A stretch of 64,000 bases of DNA, taken from NCBI RefSeq assembly GCF_000017685.1, contig NC_010602.1, positions 310,001 to 374,000 on the forward strand, read 5' to 3'. The translations under genes and the position numbers were made by a program. The DNA comes from Leptospira biflexa serovar Patoc strain 'Patoc 1 (Paris)' (GTDB taxonomy: Bacteria > Spirochaetota > Leptospiria > Leptospirales > Leptospiraceae). The notes under the pieces are model-generated. The model saw only the letters and a list, made by a program, of their open reading frames with translations, was not told where the DNA came from and searched no databases. How positions within the stretch are numbered: the first letter of the stretch is position 1; each line of letters begins with the position of its first letter. Positions 19,023-27,414 of this stretch are shown one piece after another.

Positions 19023-19971
19023 TGTAAAAGACTTGGTTGTTTCTTATAAACAATCCCAATCCCTTTCTTTTTCGACAAAACGACTCGTCGCAGTCGATGG
19101 AGTTCAATTTACCATTCCCAAAGGAAAGATTTTAGGACTAGTAGGTGAATCAGGTTGTGGAAAGTCAACCATTGGTCGTGCCATATTATCTTTGTTGCCG
19201 ATTGACCATGGTACAATCAGTTTTGATGATCAGGATATCACTAAAATTTCCAAGGATGAACAAAAACGTTTAAAAAGAAAAATCCAAGTGGTTTTCCAGG
19301 ACCCTTATTCATCGCTAAACCCTCGTTTTACGATTGAAGAAATCATTACGGAGGGTTTACAAATCCATTTTCCGAAGCTGAGTGCTGTAGAAAAAAAAGA
19401 AAAAGCTATCAAAGCTTTATCGGAAGTGAATCTACCTTCGGACATATTGCACAGATACCCACATGAATTTAGTGGTGGCCAAAGGCAAAGGATTGCGATT
19501 GCGCGAGCCTTAATTTTAGAACCAAGTTTAGTAGTTTGTGATGAAGCGGTTTCGGCCTTGGACATTTCAACGCAAGCACAAGTGATTAATAATTTACTAA
19601 TGTTACGAGAAAAATATGGTCTATCGTATTTGTTTATCTCCCATGATCTCAATATCGTAAAACATGTTTCGGATCGAATTGCTGTTATGTACTTGGGGCA
19701 AATTGTAGAAGAAGGAAGTCGCGATGAGATAAGTCAAAAACCACTCCATCCTTATACAAAAGCTCTTTTTTCAGCCAGTTTTGATTTGAAACAACGAGAG
19801 AAAATTTCCCAACCTCTCGTTGGGGAAATCCCAAGTATTCTCAACCAACCAAAAGGTTGTAAGTTTCATACTCGTTGTCCCATTGCAAAAGAGATTTGCA
19901 AAACAGAAGAACCAAAAGAAACTTATCCTTCAGAACTGCATCGAGTCAAATGCCATTTCCCATTGTTGTAA
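19015..19971 (+). CDS. Oligopeptide-type ABC transporter ATPase (DppF/OppF class)
   Basis: Chosen start is the GTG at 19015, eight bases after GGAGG; a TTG at 19000 is in frame but lies upstream of that ribosome site. The protein has 318 residues: Walker [11 protein letters not shown]-loop VFQDPYSSLNPR, signature FSGGQRQR, Walker B LVVCDEAVSALDIS, H-loop ISHDLN, and the C-terminal CKFHTRCPIAKEIC cluster motif. The Walker B glutamate is present (DEA rather than the usual DEP). It overlaps the preceding ATPase gene by eight bases and probably pairs with it. Confidence 0.9.
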   Translation: MLNVKDLVVSYKQSQSLSFSTKRLVAVDGVQFTIPKGKILGLVGESGCGKSTIGRAILSLLPIDHGTISFDDQDITKISKDEQKRLKRKIQVVFQDPYSSLNPRFTIEEIITEGLQIHFPKLSAVEKKEKAIKALSEVNLPSDILHRYPHEFSGGQRQRIAIARALILEPSLVVCDEAVSALDISTQAQVINNLLMLREKYGLSYLFISHDLNIVKHVSDRIAVMYLGQIVEEGSRDEISQKPLHPYTKALFSASFDLKQREKISQPLVGEIPSILNQPKGCKFHTRCPIAKEICKTEEPKETYPSELHRVKCHFPLL

Positions 19972-19978
19972 AATTTTT

Positions 19979-22087
19979 GTGAAACTAACGTTACGTGATA
20001 CGATCAAAGGTGTAATTGGAAAAACACTTTTAACTTTTATCTTTGTCATTTCGATGACAATGTTTTTTATATTATACCCTCTACTTGCTGATCCCGATTA
20101 TTACAAAAATTTAATTCTCGAATCAACTTATAAACTAACAGAACTGAACGTGAATTATAAAAGTTCGGAACCAGTTTTTTTCCCATTCCCAGGTATTGAA
20201 TTGAATGAAGTCACCGTATCTAAAGCGGATGATGAAATCATTCATGTGAACAAACTTAGAATCGAAATATATTATGGAGTTTTTATTGGAAAATCATTGG
20301 AGTTAAGGAAAATATATTTAAATACTGGAACAGTTGAAATCACAAGAGAAAAAGACGAATCGTTTCCACTATTTGAAAGGCTTTCCTCCCAACCAAATCC
20401 TGATCCCAAAAAGAAAACAAAGAATGAAATAGAATCATTAGATTCAAACACCGAAGAAACTCCAACCGAACTTTATTTCTCCAAAACTTTTGTAAATTTC
20501 GTAAATCAAATTGAAATCAAAAATATCACCATTTTATTCGAAGACAAACTTTACTCACGAAATATTAATTTATATCTTTGGGAAACAACACTTCATTTGG
20601 ACCAAGATCTTCGTAATCTTGATTTTTATTTATATGGAAAATTGAATCACGAACCAATCACCTTAAGTTCAAATTTTTTCTTTGTAGAAGATAAGATGAC
20701 TTATGAATCTTTAAGATTGGAAGGTGAACTCCAATTTCAAAATTTAAAAGGTATCGATTTACACGATATTTTAATCATTTTTACAAGAGGTGATTTACGA
20801 TTTGTAAAAACAACAGGTACGATCCCATTTTATAAGCGTGATGAGTCAAAGATTTATGCCGTGATAGACCAATTGCATATTAAAGATTTGGCACTAAAAG
20901 ATGGAAAAACGTTTGCAGATGGCCATGTATCGACTCTCATGCATTACGATATCAATGAGAGCAAATTTAATTTTGCCAATATCGTGATCGAATGGAAGGG
21001 TAAATCGAAACTTTATGCTTCCGGATATGTAAACTTCCTGAAACCTCCATTATCACCGACTGTATCCTTTGAAGCAACATCCGATTATTTAGATGTTCCA
21101 AGCATCTTGAAAGTGGCCAAAATTTGGATCGATCCAGATTTTGAAAAATCAATTCTCACTCGTGGATTGCCAAACACTGGTTATGTGAATCGAATGAATG
21201 TGTATTTAAATTTTAATTTTCGAAATTTGAACATTGCCGATTTCAAAGCCGATTCCTTAAAGCTCAATGTACATTATGCAAAACGAAAACTCAACATCAA
21301 TCGCTATGAATTAAAGGTATATGATGGCGTTGTGATTGGTTCCGGCGATTATCGTTGGTCAAATCCAGTTGGTCTTACTTTAAAAGGTGAAATCAAACAT
21401 GTTTCGATTGCTCCCGTATTGTCTGATATATTTAAAATTTCTCCAATCACTGGGAATATAGATTCTGATTTTATGATTTTTTCTCCTTCTGATTCAGAGG
21501 ATGGTTTACTTCCGAATTTACAAATCATTGGAAATATCAATGCAAAAAATGGAGAGTTACTCAGTTACACAAACATATTAAAACCAATTAGTTCCATTGG
21601 AAGTGTAATCAATTTGAAAAAAATTGATTTTAGTAGAGCGACTCCGTATAACGAATTGAAGTTTGATTTTCAATATGCAAATGAGAATATTGAGATTAAA
21701 AATTTTGCTCTAAAAGCAGATGGAATTGCAGGCTCTGGTGGTGGGAAAATTGGTTTCAACAAATCAATCGATATGAAGTTTACGATTGCTTTTCCTGGGG
21801 TTGCTGGCAAAGCCTTAAAATTACCAATCATCTATCGAGGAACGTACGGAGTGTCCTCTCCTTTTATTGATCCGATTTGGTTGGGTTCGGTCTATGCTGG
21901 AACCATTTTTTTAGCAAGTCCTGCGGGTGCAGCTGTGGGTGGAATTGCAGGCTCTGCAATGTCTGATTATGTGAATCGAGCAGTGGACAATGTCACCACA
22001 GGTGTTCAAAAAAGTTGGAAGGGGTTTCGGACAATTTTTGGTGGCAAAGAAGAGGAAGAAAAAACAGAAGAAAAAACCAAAAACTGA
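19979..22087 (+). CDS. AsmA-like inner-membrane-anchored envelope protein
   Basis: The frame is open back to 19820, but that part overlaps the ATPase gene. The GTG at 19979 lies seven bases after that gene's stop and yields 702 residues starting VKLTLRD. There is no clear ribosome site, so the start is tentative. One membrane span lies near residues 12-35. A long run of beta strands with little homology follows, then an AsmA-like C-terminal block (NELKFDFQYANENIEIKNFALKADGIAG) and a Gly/Ala-rich hydrophobic stretch (ASPAGAAVGGIAGSAMS). The Glu/Lys-rich tail is unstructured. AsmA-family proteins bridge the periplasm and take part in phospholipid or lipoprotein homeostasis. Clustering with the transporter and lipocalin suggests a shared envelope role. 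Confidence 0.7.
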   Translation: MKLTLRDTIKGVIGKTLLTFIFVISMTMFFILYPLLADPDYYKNLILESTYKLTELNVNYKSSEPVFFPFPGIELNEVTVSKADDEIIHVNKLRIEIYYGVFIGKSLELRKIYLNTGTVEITREKDESFPLFERLSSQPNPDPKKKTKNEIESLDSNTEETPTELYFSKTFVNFVNQIEIKNITILFEDKLYSRNINLYLWETTLHLDQDLRNLDFYLYGKLNHEPITLSSNFFFVEDKMTYESLRLEGELQFQNLKGIDLHDILIIFTRGDLRFVKTTGTIPFYKRDESKIYAVIDQLHIKDLALKDGKTFADGHVSTLMHYDINESKFNFANIVIEWKGKSKLYASGYVNFLKPPLSPTVSFEATSDYLDVPSILKVAKIWIDPDFEKSILTRGLPNTGYVNRMNVYLNFNFRNLNIADFKADSLKLNVHYAKRKLNINRYELKVYDGVVIGSGDYRWSNPVGLTLKGEIKHVSIAPVLSDIFKISPITGNIDSDFMIFSPSDSEDGLLPNLQIIGNINAKNGELLSYTNILKPISSIGSVINLKKIDFSRATPYNELKFDFQYANENIEIKNFALKADGIAGSGGGKIGFNKSIDMKFTIAFPGVAGKALKLPIIYRGTYGVSSPFIDPIWLGSVYAGTIFLASPAGAAVGGIAGSAMSDYVNRAVDNVTTGVQKSWKGFRTIFGGKEEEEKTEEKTKN

Positions 22088-22101
22088 TTCTTTGGTTTTT
22101 T
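22071..22101. terminator. Bidirectional hairpin terminator between converging genes
   Basis: AAAAAACCAAA (22071-22081) pairs perfectly over 11 bases with TTTGGTTTTTT (22091-22101) around a 9-base loop. The A-tract on one side and T-tract on the other let it work for both the AsmA-like gene and the lipoprotein gene converging from the right. Its 5' arm is inside the AsmA-like coding end. Confidence 0.7.
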
Positions 22102-22124
22102 CATTCGTAATCAATAAACCATTT

Positions 22125-23816
22125 TTACATGATATGTTGGATGGCTTGGCAGACTCCAGAATTTTCAAATTTAAATTCTACGTAAGGTTTATCGGATCTG
22201 AGTTCCGATGGTGAAAATTCAAATTGATAGAACATCGAACCACCCTCATAAAAACACATAGATTCCGTTGGAGATATTTCTTCATCACTATCTGAGTAAC
22301 AACTCGTTTCAATTCCTGTGATGTACAATTCACCCTTTGGTTGTCTCCATTTGCTTGTGGAAATACAAGTGTGTTCATCAACAGAAAATGAAGTCTCTAA
22401 TGTACCGTCATAATCATGAGATCGTTTTACATTTGGATTGAAGCGAAACAAATCCAACATAATCCAATACCGTTTGGAAGCAGAAAGGATATAAACCATT
22501 TTACCTAATTTTTCATCAAATCCACCTTCACCAAATTTAAGAGCAATTAACAACTTTGCTTTATTGTAATCATTGTTTTTGATGATGTCTTTGTAATCAT
22601 TTGGAATGGCTTTTACAAATTCTTTGAAACCTTCCCCTGCAATTAGTAGATTAGGTGTTGTTTCTAAAGGGGATAAAATCATATCTTGTTTGTCAGCTTT
22701 GATTTTAAAACCTAAAGAATTTCCTGATTCTTCAGCAGAAATCGAAACAATAGGATAACTTTCCTCTTTTGTTACATTTCCCATTCCATCCAAAATTTGA
22801 ATTTTGATTTGGTAATTGGTTTCTGAGTCATGTAAGATCTGATACATTCCAAGTGTTTTCGTTGGATCTAAATTAGGTTCCAATTTTTTTAGTTTGTTCA
22901 GAGCCGTAGAACCTGATTCTGCATTGATTAAATACTGAGTTTCAAATCCAGAAACAGAATAAACTCCTTCCTTTGAGAGATATTCGAATACTTTCTCAGA
23001 CAAATAAGGAAAGTTTTTTAATTTATTGAATTGTCCAACTAATCCTTTAAAGGTGGAAGCTCGTAGTGGGAATCCAGCGATGAATGAGTTCATCAATTCG
23101 TTTCTTGCTTCAGTTAATTTTTGTTCGAAATCATTATTCGTTGTGACAGAAGAAATGGCACCTGAATCATTCACTTCATTTAGAAAGGGGTATTTTTTCT
23201 TAAGCGAGGTAACATATTGATCTTCTCTCGAAGGATTTTCTGCTAGTTTTAGGATTTGGTACACCTCTTCCATTTTTTGAAATTGATCCTCTGGTTTTGT
23301 CATCAAGGAACGAATTAAGAAATGAAAAATACTGAAGTGATTGATCGTAATCGAACTTAGAGTTGATTTAGGTTCAAGGATCAATTGTTTTAATTGATTA
23401 CTTTCAGTGTATTCCTCATTTGATACAATTAATTTCTTTTTGAGAAGAACAGAGAAATCGGAGGAAGAAGAAGTATAACCACCACCTTCCACATCAAACG
23501 CTCGAATGTAACCAAATTCGGTTTTACACTTATGTTTGATTGAAGTAGGGCATTTGATTTGGTATGTTTTGTATACCATATCTTTTTTTTCAAATGATAC
23601 TAGAGCAAGAACTTGCACGGAATCTGAGTCACTAATGGTCCCAATTTTTTCAGCTAATGGTTCTTCTGTTTGTAAAACATCAATTGTATCTTTTGTATCG
23701 ATAAAAAATATTTTTTTGGGAACAGTGAAGTTTTCTACTTTTTTTTTGCTGCAGTTCACGAGAACTACAGCTGACAATAAGATCAAGATCCCGAAGGAAT
23801 TTTGAATTAATTTCAT
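22125..23816 (-). CDS. Large lipoprotein with SH3-like N-terminal module
   Basis: 563 residues with signal peptide and lipobox VLVNCSKK (Cys 23). Residues about 40-110 form strands ending KTEFGYIRAFDV, which look like a bacterial SH3 module similar in outline to the one at the end of the upstream neighbour. The middle (about 150-330) is helical; the C-terminal half is mixed, with several cysteines (HTCIST, ETSCYSD, ESMCFYE, SGVCQ). I do not recognise a catalytic domain. It starts 13 bases after the HEAT-repeat gene and is probably in the same operon. Both products face the periplasm or surface. Confidence 0.65.
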   Translation of the reverse strand: MKLIQNSFGILILLSAVVLVNCSKKKVENFTVPKKIFFIDTKDTIDVLQTEEPLAEKIGTISDSDSVQVLALVSFEKKDMVYKTYQIKCPTSIKHKCKTEFGYIRAFDVEGGGYTSSSSDFSVLLKKKLIVSNEEYTESNQLKQLILEPKSTLSSITINHFSIFHFLIRSLMTKPEDQFQKMEEVYQILKLAENPSREDQYVTSLKKKYPFLNEVNDSGAISSVTTNNDFEQKLTEARNELMNSFIAGFPLRASTFKGLVGQFNKLKNFPYLSEKVFEYLSKEGVYSVSGFETQYLINAESGSTALNKLKKLEPNLDPTKTLGMYQILHDSETNYQIKIQILDGMGNVTKEESYPIVSISAEESGNSLGFKIKADKQDMILSPLETTPNLLIAGEGFKEFVKAIPNDYKDIIKNNDYNKAKLLIALKFGEGGFDEKLGKMVYILSASKRYWIMLDLFRFNPNVKRSHDYDGTLETSFSVDEHTCISTSKWRQPKGELYITGIETSCYSDSDEEISPTESMCFYEGGSMFYQFEFSPSELRSDKPYVEFKFENSGVCQAIQHIM

Positions 23817-23829
23817 ATGGGTGAACCTT

Positions 23830-24870
23830 TTAATAACTATCCACTACATGGATGTATTCACCGAATAAATATCCTTTTTTACCATCACTTGTTTTGATTT
23901 GGTACCAGAAGTCTTCCATCTCTTCCCCTTTACTATTGGTGATAATGTATTTTCTTGGTTCTCTAGAGATAATTTCTACCACAGCATTTCCAGGAAGACC
24001 AGTGATCACTTCCGATCTTTCATTCGCTTTGGAACGTAAGTTCAATCGATCCGAAACATTGATGATCGCATATTGTTTTGCTGCTTTCAGTTTTTTTAAA
24101 TTGGCACTTAAATCAGCTAAATTTGGATGATTTGGATTTGTTTTTTTAAATCGAATGAGAGTAGGAATGACTTGTGCTGGTTTAAAATTGGCAATGGCAT
24201 CAAAAGCTTCTTTGCTAATTTCTGTGTCAGGGCTTGCTAATAAACTTTCAATCGCTAACAATGATTCGTCGGTTTTAAATTTCCCAGCGCTGTACAAACA
24301 TGCCATCACAAAATCTTTGTCAGAGTTTGAACAAAATGGTTTTACATACTTCCACTCATCCCATGCATTGATGTTCCCAAGCCCACGAATGGCAGCGAGT
24401 TGGGTCGGTTTGTCTTTCCATTCGATTGCATTTCTGAAGATAGGAGCATTTCCACTTCTTCCAACCTTTGACAATCCTTGAACGCTATAAAAACGAATCT
24501 TTTCATTTTTATCTTTTGTTCCTTTTTCAAAATAAGATTGTGATTTAGAATTTCCAATTTTTGCTAGTGCTTCTATGGAGGCCTCTCTCACATAAACATC
24601 ATCGTTGTCGAATGCTTTGTGTAATTCATTGAACCCTGCTTTTAGATCACCTAGGGAGGTGGCAGCTTGGGCGCGAATTTTACTGGATTCCCCTTTTTCC
24701 AATTGTTCGGTAACAGGTTTTACATATTTTGTTTCTCCCGATTTACCCATCTCAGCGAGGATGGATATTTTTTCGCTATCACCTGTTGCACTCTTTAGGT
24801 CGTCTTTTAAGTCACCGGCATATAATTGGAAACTCAAAGCAAAAATTAGAATTGTTAATAACTTTTTCAC
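23830..24870 (-). CDS. Periplasmic HEAT-repeat protein with C-terminal SH3 domain
   Basis: 346 residues starting at GTG, with GGAG seven bases before it. A signal peptide ends at LYA (residue 18). Residues about 25-250 are HEAT-like repeats (for example IRAQAATSLGDLKAG, VYVREASIEALAKIG, IRFYSVQGLSKVG, KDFVMACLYSAGKF). Residues about 270-346 form a bacterial SH3 domain: VSDRLNLRSKANERSEVITGLPG, then FWYQIKTSDGKKGYLFGEYI. HEAT scaffolds bind proteins; SH3b domains often bind peptidoglycan. Probably an envelope scaffold in one operon with the next lipoprotein gene. Confidence 0.8.
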   Translation of the reverse strand: MKKLLTILIFALSFQLYAGDLKDDLKSATGDSEKISILAEMGKSGETKYVKPVTEQLEKGESSKIRAQAATSLGDLKAGFNELHKAFDNDDVYVREASIEALAKIGNSKSQSYFEKGTKDKNEKIRFYSVQGLSKVGRSGNAPIFRNAIEWKDKPTQLAAIRGLGNINAWDEWKYVKPFCSNSDKDFVMACLYSAGKFKTDESLLAIESLLASPDTEISKEAFDAIANFKPAQVIPTLIRFKKTNPNHPNLADLSANLKKLKAAKQYAIINVSDRLNLRSKANERSEVITGLPGNAVVEIISREPRKYIITNSKGEEMEDFWYQIKTSDGKKGYLFGEYIHVVDSY

Positions 24871-24908
24871 GAAACACTCCAGTCGTTGGCATTAGCCAGA
24901 ATTCAACA

Positions 24909-24937
24909 ACTGTTAAGTAAATTTTTAACTTTGTCAA
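24909..24937 (-). promoter_or_regulatory. Candidate promoter of the HEAT/SH3 operon
   Basis: On the minus strand a perfect TTGACA (24937-24932) is followed after 17 bases by AACAGT (24914-24909), a weak -10. The predicted start near 24902 leaves a leader of about 30 bases carrying the GGAG ribosome site. Confidence 0.4.
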
Positions 24938-24984
24938 GGATTCATTCCATGAAAAATGAAACTCAAGTATCTGAGAAAGTTTAA

Positions 24985-26802
24985 TCAGGTATCCGCTTCG
25001 TTGCGAATCGGAATCCCTTCTTTTTTTAAGATTTTTAATGCATTTGTCGAACTAGACACTCCTTCTCTGATTTTGTAGTCAAAATCCATTTGCCCGTCTC
25101 TTTCTAGTTCGGTGAAGTGGTATCGTTTTGCCCAAGGAATCTCGGTCAGTTTCAAATCATGAGTCGTTAAAAAGACGATACAGTTTTTTTCGCGTAACAC
25201 AGATAAAATTTCTCGAGTGGCAATGAATCTTTCTTTTGAATTGGTTCCCTTTAAGATTTCATCTAAAAACAAAATTGGAGTTTTATTGGATCCATTTGCA
25301 TTTTGGATGATTGAAGAAAGTCTCCTAACTTCGGAATAAAAAAAGGAAACTCCATCTTCCATAGAATCTTGGGACCGTATCAAAGTGTGGATTTGAAATT
25401 TTGGGGTCTCAAAATTTTTCCCCAAGACAGGCGCACCTGATCCAACAAGTAACAATGACATGGCGATCGAACGTAAATACGTTGTTTTTCCACTCATATT
25501 CGAACCAGTGACAATCATTAAATCTCCTGGTTTCATGACAGGTAAGGGATTGAATACTCGATGGGACTGGGAAAGGAGTGGGTGAACCAAAGACTCGGCG
25601 TTTAACTTTGTATCGTCCGAGATTTTGGCAAAGTTTGCGTCAGGATTCAAATAGCCAAAATTAATCAAAGGAAGAATAGAATCAATGGTTGTGATTTTGT
25701 TTTGTAATTCATTCCAATGGACTAAAAAGTTTTGTTTCCATTTCTGTAAAGATTGGATTTTCCATAGATCCCATAAAAATAATAAATTCAAAATCAAATG
25801 GGGAAGGGGAGAGACGAGTAATTCCGAAGAATCTCCTAAATTGGAAATCCTCTTTAGCATTTGTTTGGTGATTTTTCTTTCTTTCGAAAGGAATATAAAA
25901 GTTTTTTTGAACAAATTCGATGCGAAACTTAAACTTTTAATTTCCTTCCATATCAAAATGGATTCTTTGCGATAACTCACAAATAAAATTCCATTGAGAA
26001 GGATTAATAAGGGAATGAGAGGTAGATCAAATAATAATCCAACTAGAATATAAAGAGGAGAAAACATTCCCCAAATCGGAAAAAACCACCGGAGCCATTT
26101 TCGTTTTTTCCAAAAATCAGAGTTTTGACTGACTTGGGGGAGAACAAATTTTTCATTTGGTTCGCCATCCAATACCAAAAACTTACGCATCAGTTGGAAG
26201 GGATAATTTCTTTGATTTAATATCTGTTCTACAGAAATTGGATTTGGTTTGAATTCTCCAAAAGGACTCTTTTCTTGCAAAAATTGATGCAAATAAATTT
26301 GGAATCCATTGTCTGTAACAGTTGTATCAAACACCCCCAAAAACCCTTGTTTGGTGCAAAGATCCAAATCAATAGAAAGTGGATGGTTTCTTACAAAAAC
26401 TGGATATTCCCAATGTTCCCTTGTTTTTAGTTTTTTCAAATCTCCAGTGAGTCTAAAGATTTCTCCTTCAATGAATTGGAGTGTTTGCTTAAGAAACTGA
26501 AGTTGTTCCTTTCGTAAGGAATACAACCGAACAAGGTATACAAAAGGGAGTAACAGAAATAGAGAGAGACTATATTCGATCCAGGAAAGTTTGGAAAGAT
26601 AACAATAAACGATAGCAAAGAAAAAAACAAAAAAATGGATGAACCTAAATATTGAAACTCTGCGAAGTCGTTTGGTGAAAAACTGAATTTTGGTTTTGTA
26701 TTTGTTTTTCCTATGAATTAGGAAAGTATACGTTGGATTAATGGAAAAGAGGTCGTTCGTAATTTTCTTCTTCCCTTCGAGAAATCTCTGTATCGAGCAC
26801 AC
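24985..26802 (-). CDS. Membrane-anchored MutS-like ATPase
   Basis: About 605 residues. The N-terminus has a basic stretch and then two adjacent membrane spans (about residues 50-90), with another hydrophobic pair near 240-280. The C-terminal third is a MutS-type ATPase: Walker A TGSNMSGKTT near residue 430, a block containing RSQDSMEDGVSFFYSE, Walker B PILFLDEILKGTNS, and TTHD. The mismatch-binding domain of true MutS is missing, so ordinary mismatch repair is unlikely. The only standard start before the spans is a GTG at 26802, inside the upstream gene by 65 bases. An ATT at 26763 behind GAAGGGAAG is an alternative, so the start is uncertain. Confidence 0.75.
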   Translation of the reverse strand: MCSIQRFLEGKKKITNDLFSINPTYTFLIHRKNKYKTKIQFFTKRLRRVSIFRFIHFFVFFFAIVYCYLSKLSWIEYSLSLFLLLPFVYLVRLYSLRKEQLQFLKQTLQFIEGEIFRLTGDLKKLKTREHWEYPVFVRNHPLSIDLDLCTKQGFLGVFDTTVTDNGFQIYLHQFLQEKSPFGEFKPNPISVEQILNQRNYPFQLMRKFLVLDGEPNEKFVLPQVSQNSDFWKKRKWLRWFFPIWGMFSPLYILVGLLFDLPLIPLLILLNGILFVSYRKESILIWKEIKSLSFASNLFKKTFIFLSKERKITKQMLKRISNLGDSSELLVSPLPHLILNLLFLWDLWKIQSLQKWKQNFLVHWNELQNKITTIDSILPLINFGYLNPDANFAKISDDTKLNAESLVHPLLSQSHRVFNPLPVMKPGDLMIVTGSNMSGKTTYLRSIAMSLLLVGSGAPVLGKNFETPKFQIHTLIRSQDSMEDGVSFFYSEVRRLSSIIQNANGSNKTPILFLDEILKGTNSKERFIATREILSVLREKNCIVFLTTHDLKLTEIPWAKRYHFTELERDGQMDFDYKIREGVSSSTNALKILKKEGIPIRNEADT

Positions 26803-26968
26803 GAATGAGACTTCCTAAGTCATTTAATCTCCATTTGTCGATGAGCCGACCTTTCTCGCGACCAGAAAACTTATTCAAATACAGAGTGCCAAAAAGGTCT
26901 TCTCCGTACTCATAAGCAACAAAGCGCCCGCTTCGTCTTCCTGTAGAATTTTCCAATCGAATTGTCAT
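26738..26968 (-). CDS. Small protein of unknown function upstream of the MutS-like gene
   Basis: 76 residues from the ATG at 26968; the frame is open to 27007 but that extension is A/T-rich and unlikely. The protein is polar and basic, with alternating strands (RRSGRFVAYEYGEDLFGTLYLNKF) and a C-terminal helix (DLGSLIRVLDTEISRREEE). I do not recognise the family. The ribosome site is weak. It overlaps the MutS-like gene by 65 bases and is divergent from the small gene at 27134. Confidence 0.5.
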   Translation of the reverse strand: MTIRLENSTGRRSGRFVAYEYGEDLFGTLYLNKFSGREKGRLIDKWRLNDLGSLIRVLDTEISRREEENYERPLFH

Positions 26969-27005
26969 GAACGAATACCAAAAATCAGAGAAAAAAAAAT
27001 AGTAC

Positions 27006-27023
27006 AAGCAAAATTTTTTGCTT
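27006..27023. repeat. AT-rich dyad between two divergent small genes
   Basis: AAGCAAAA and TTTTGCTT form perfect 8-bp inverted arms separated by two bases. It lies 38 bases upstream of the minus-strand ATG at 26968 and 110 bases upstream of the plus-strand ATG at 27134. It could be an operator or a weak terminator. Confidence 0.35.
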
Positions 27024-27055
27024 CAGGATATTCATTTTTCGGCGATACATATATT

Positions 27056-27128
27056 GGGGGAAGGCTACCTACCACGGATGGTGGGAACCTTCAAAAACAA
27101 ATACCCCGGAAACCGGAAAGCACGGAGG
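27056..27128 (+). promoter_or_regulatory. Candidate structured mRNA leader before the small gene at 27134
   Basis: GGGG (27056-27059) can pair with CCCC (27104-27107). Inside, GAAGG (27060-27064) pairs with CCTTC (27088-27092), and CCTACCA (27068-27074) pairs with TGGTGGG (27079-27085) around a CGGA loop. CCGG-AAA-CCGG (27106-27116) is an alternative hairpin that would break the outer pairing. The ribosome site GGAGG (27124-27128) lies in the loop of AAGC/GCTT. The mutually exclusive pairings and partly hidden ribosome site suggest a regulatory leader. It matches no riboswitch class I could recall. Confidence 0.4.
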
Positions 27129-27133
27129 CTTGT

Positions 27134-27346
27134 ATGGATTTCTATCCCGAGATGAATTTGGAGTTTAAAAGCTCCTTTGTGAAGACCAACCAGTTTTTAG
27201 CCAACACACAAGACGAATCCCTTCTCCCACAAATGGGACTTGCGGCACGTAACCTACTCAACCTCTCCCAAATGACCAAACTCCGCGAAATTCGCGAACG
27301 CCATTTGAAAAAAGGACACCAACGCGAAGGGTTCCACTGGGACTAA
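27134..27346 (+). CDS. Small cytosolic protein of unknown function
   Basis: 70 residues, with GGAGG five bases before the ATG. The sequence is polar and helical with no signal peptide or membrane span. The C-terminal half is strongly basic (TKLREIRERHLKKGHQREGFHW), as in some nucleic-acid-binding small proteins. I do not recognise a family. The good ribosome site and the structured leader argue that it is real. It is followed by a promoter for the acyl-CoA synthetase gene. Confidence 0.55.
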   Translation: MDFYPEMNLEFKSSFVKTNQFLANTQDESLLPQMGLAARNLLNLSQMTKLREIRERHLKKGHQREGFHWD

Positions 27347-27361
27347 TTGCCTAAATTTCTC

Positions 27362-27396
27362 TTGACCATCTGAAAGTAGGGTCTATCATAAAGACC
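27362..27396 (+). promoter_or_regulatory. Promoter of the acyl-CoA synthetase gene with a dyad over the -10
   Basis: TTGACC (27362-27367) and TATCAT (27384-27389) each match consensus at five of six positions, with a 16-base spacer. An inverted repeat GGTCT (27380-27384) / AGACC (27392-27396) with a 7-base spacer straddles the -10 and start region, as a repressor operator would. Confidence 0.5.
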
Positions 27397-27414
27397 GCTT
27401 TTAGATGGAGAGAT

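Noticed and set aside
24985..26802. True mismatch-repair MutS
   Set aside because: The mismatch-recognition domain is missing and membrane spans are present; only the ATPase core is shared.
27060..27131. Guanidine-II (mini-ykkC) riboswitch
   Set aside because: Two hairpins contain ACGG, but in the best pairing ACGG is not the loop itself in the first hairpin, and downstream genes are not guanidine-related.
27040..27140. Possible c-di-GMP-I (GEMM) riboswitch, either strand
   Set aside because: GGTAGGTAGC on the minus strand and CACGGAGG on the plus strand recall parts of the class, but the conserved core (GGGCAAACC, GGGACGCAAAGCC) is absent.
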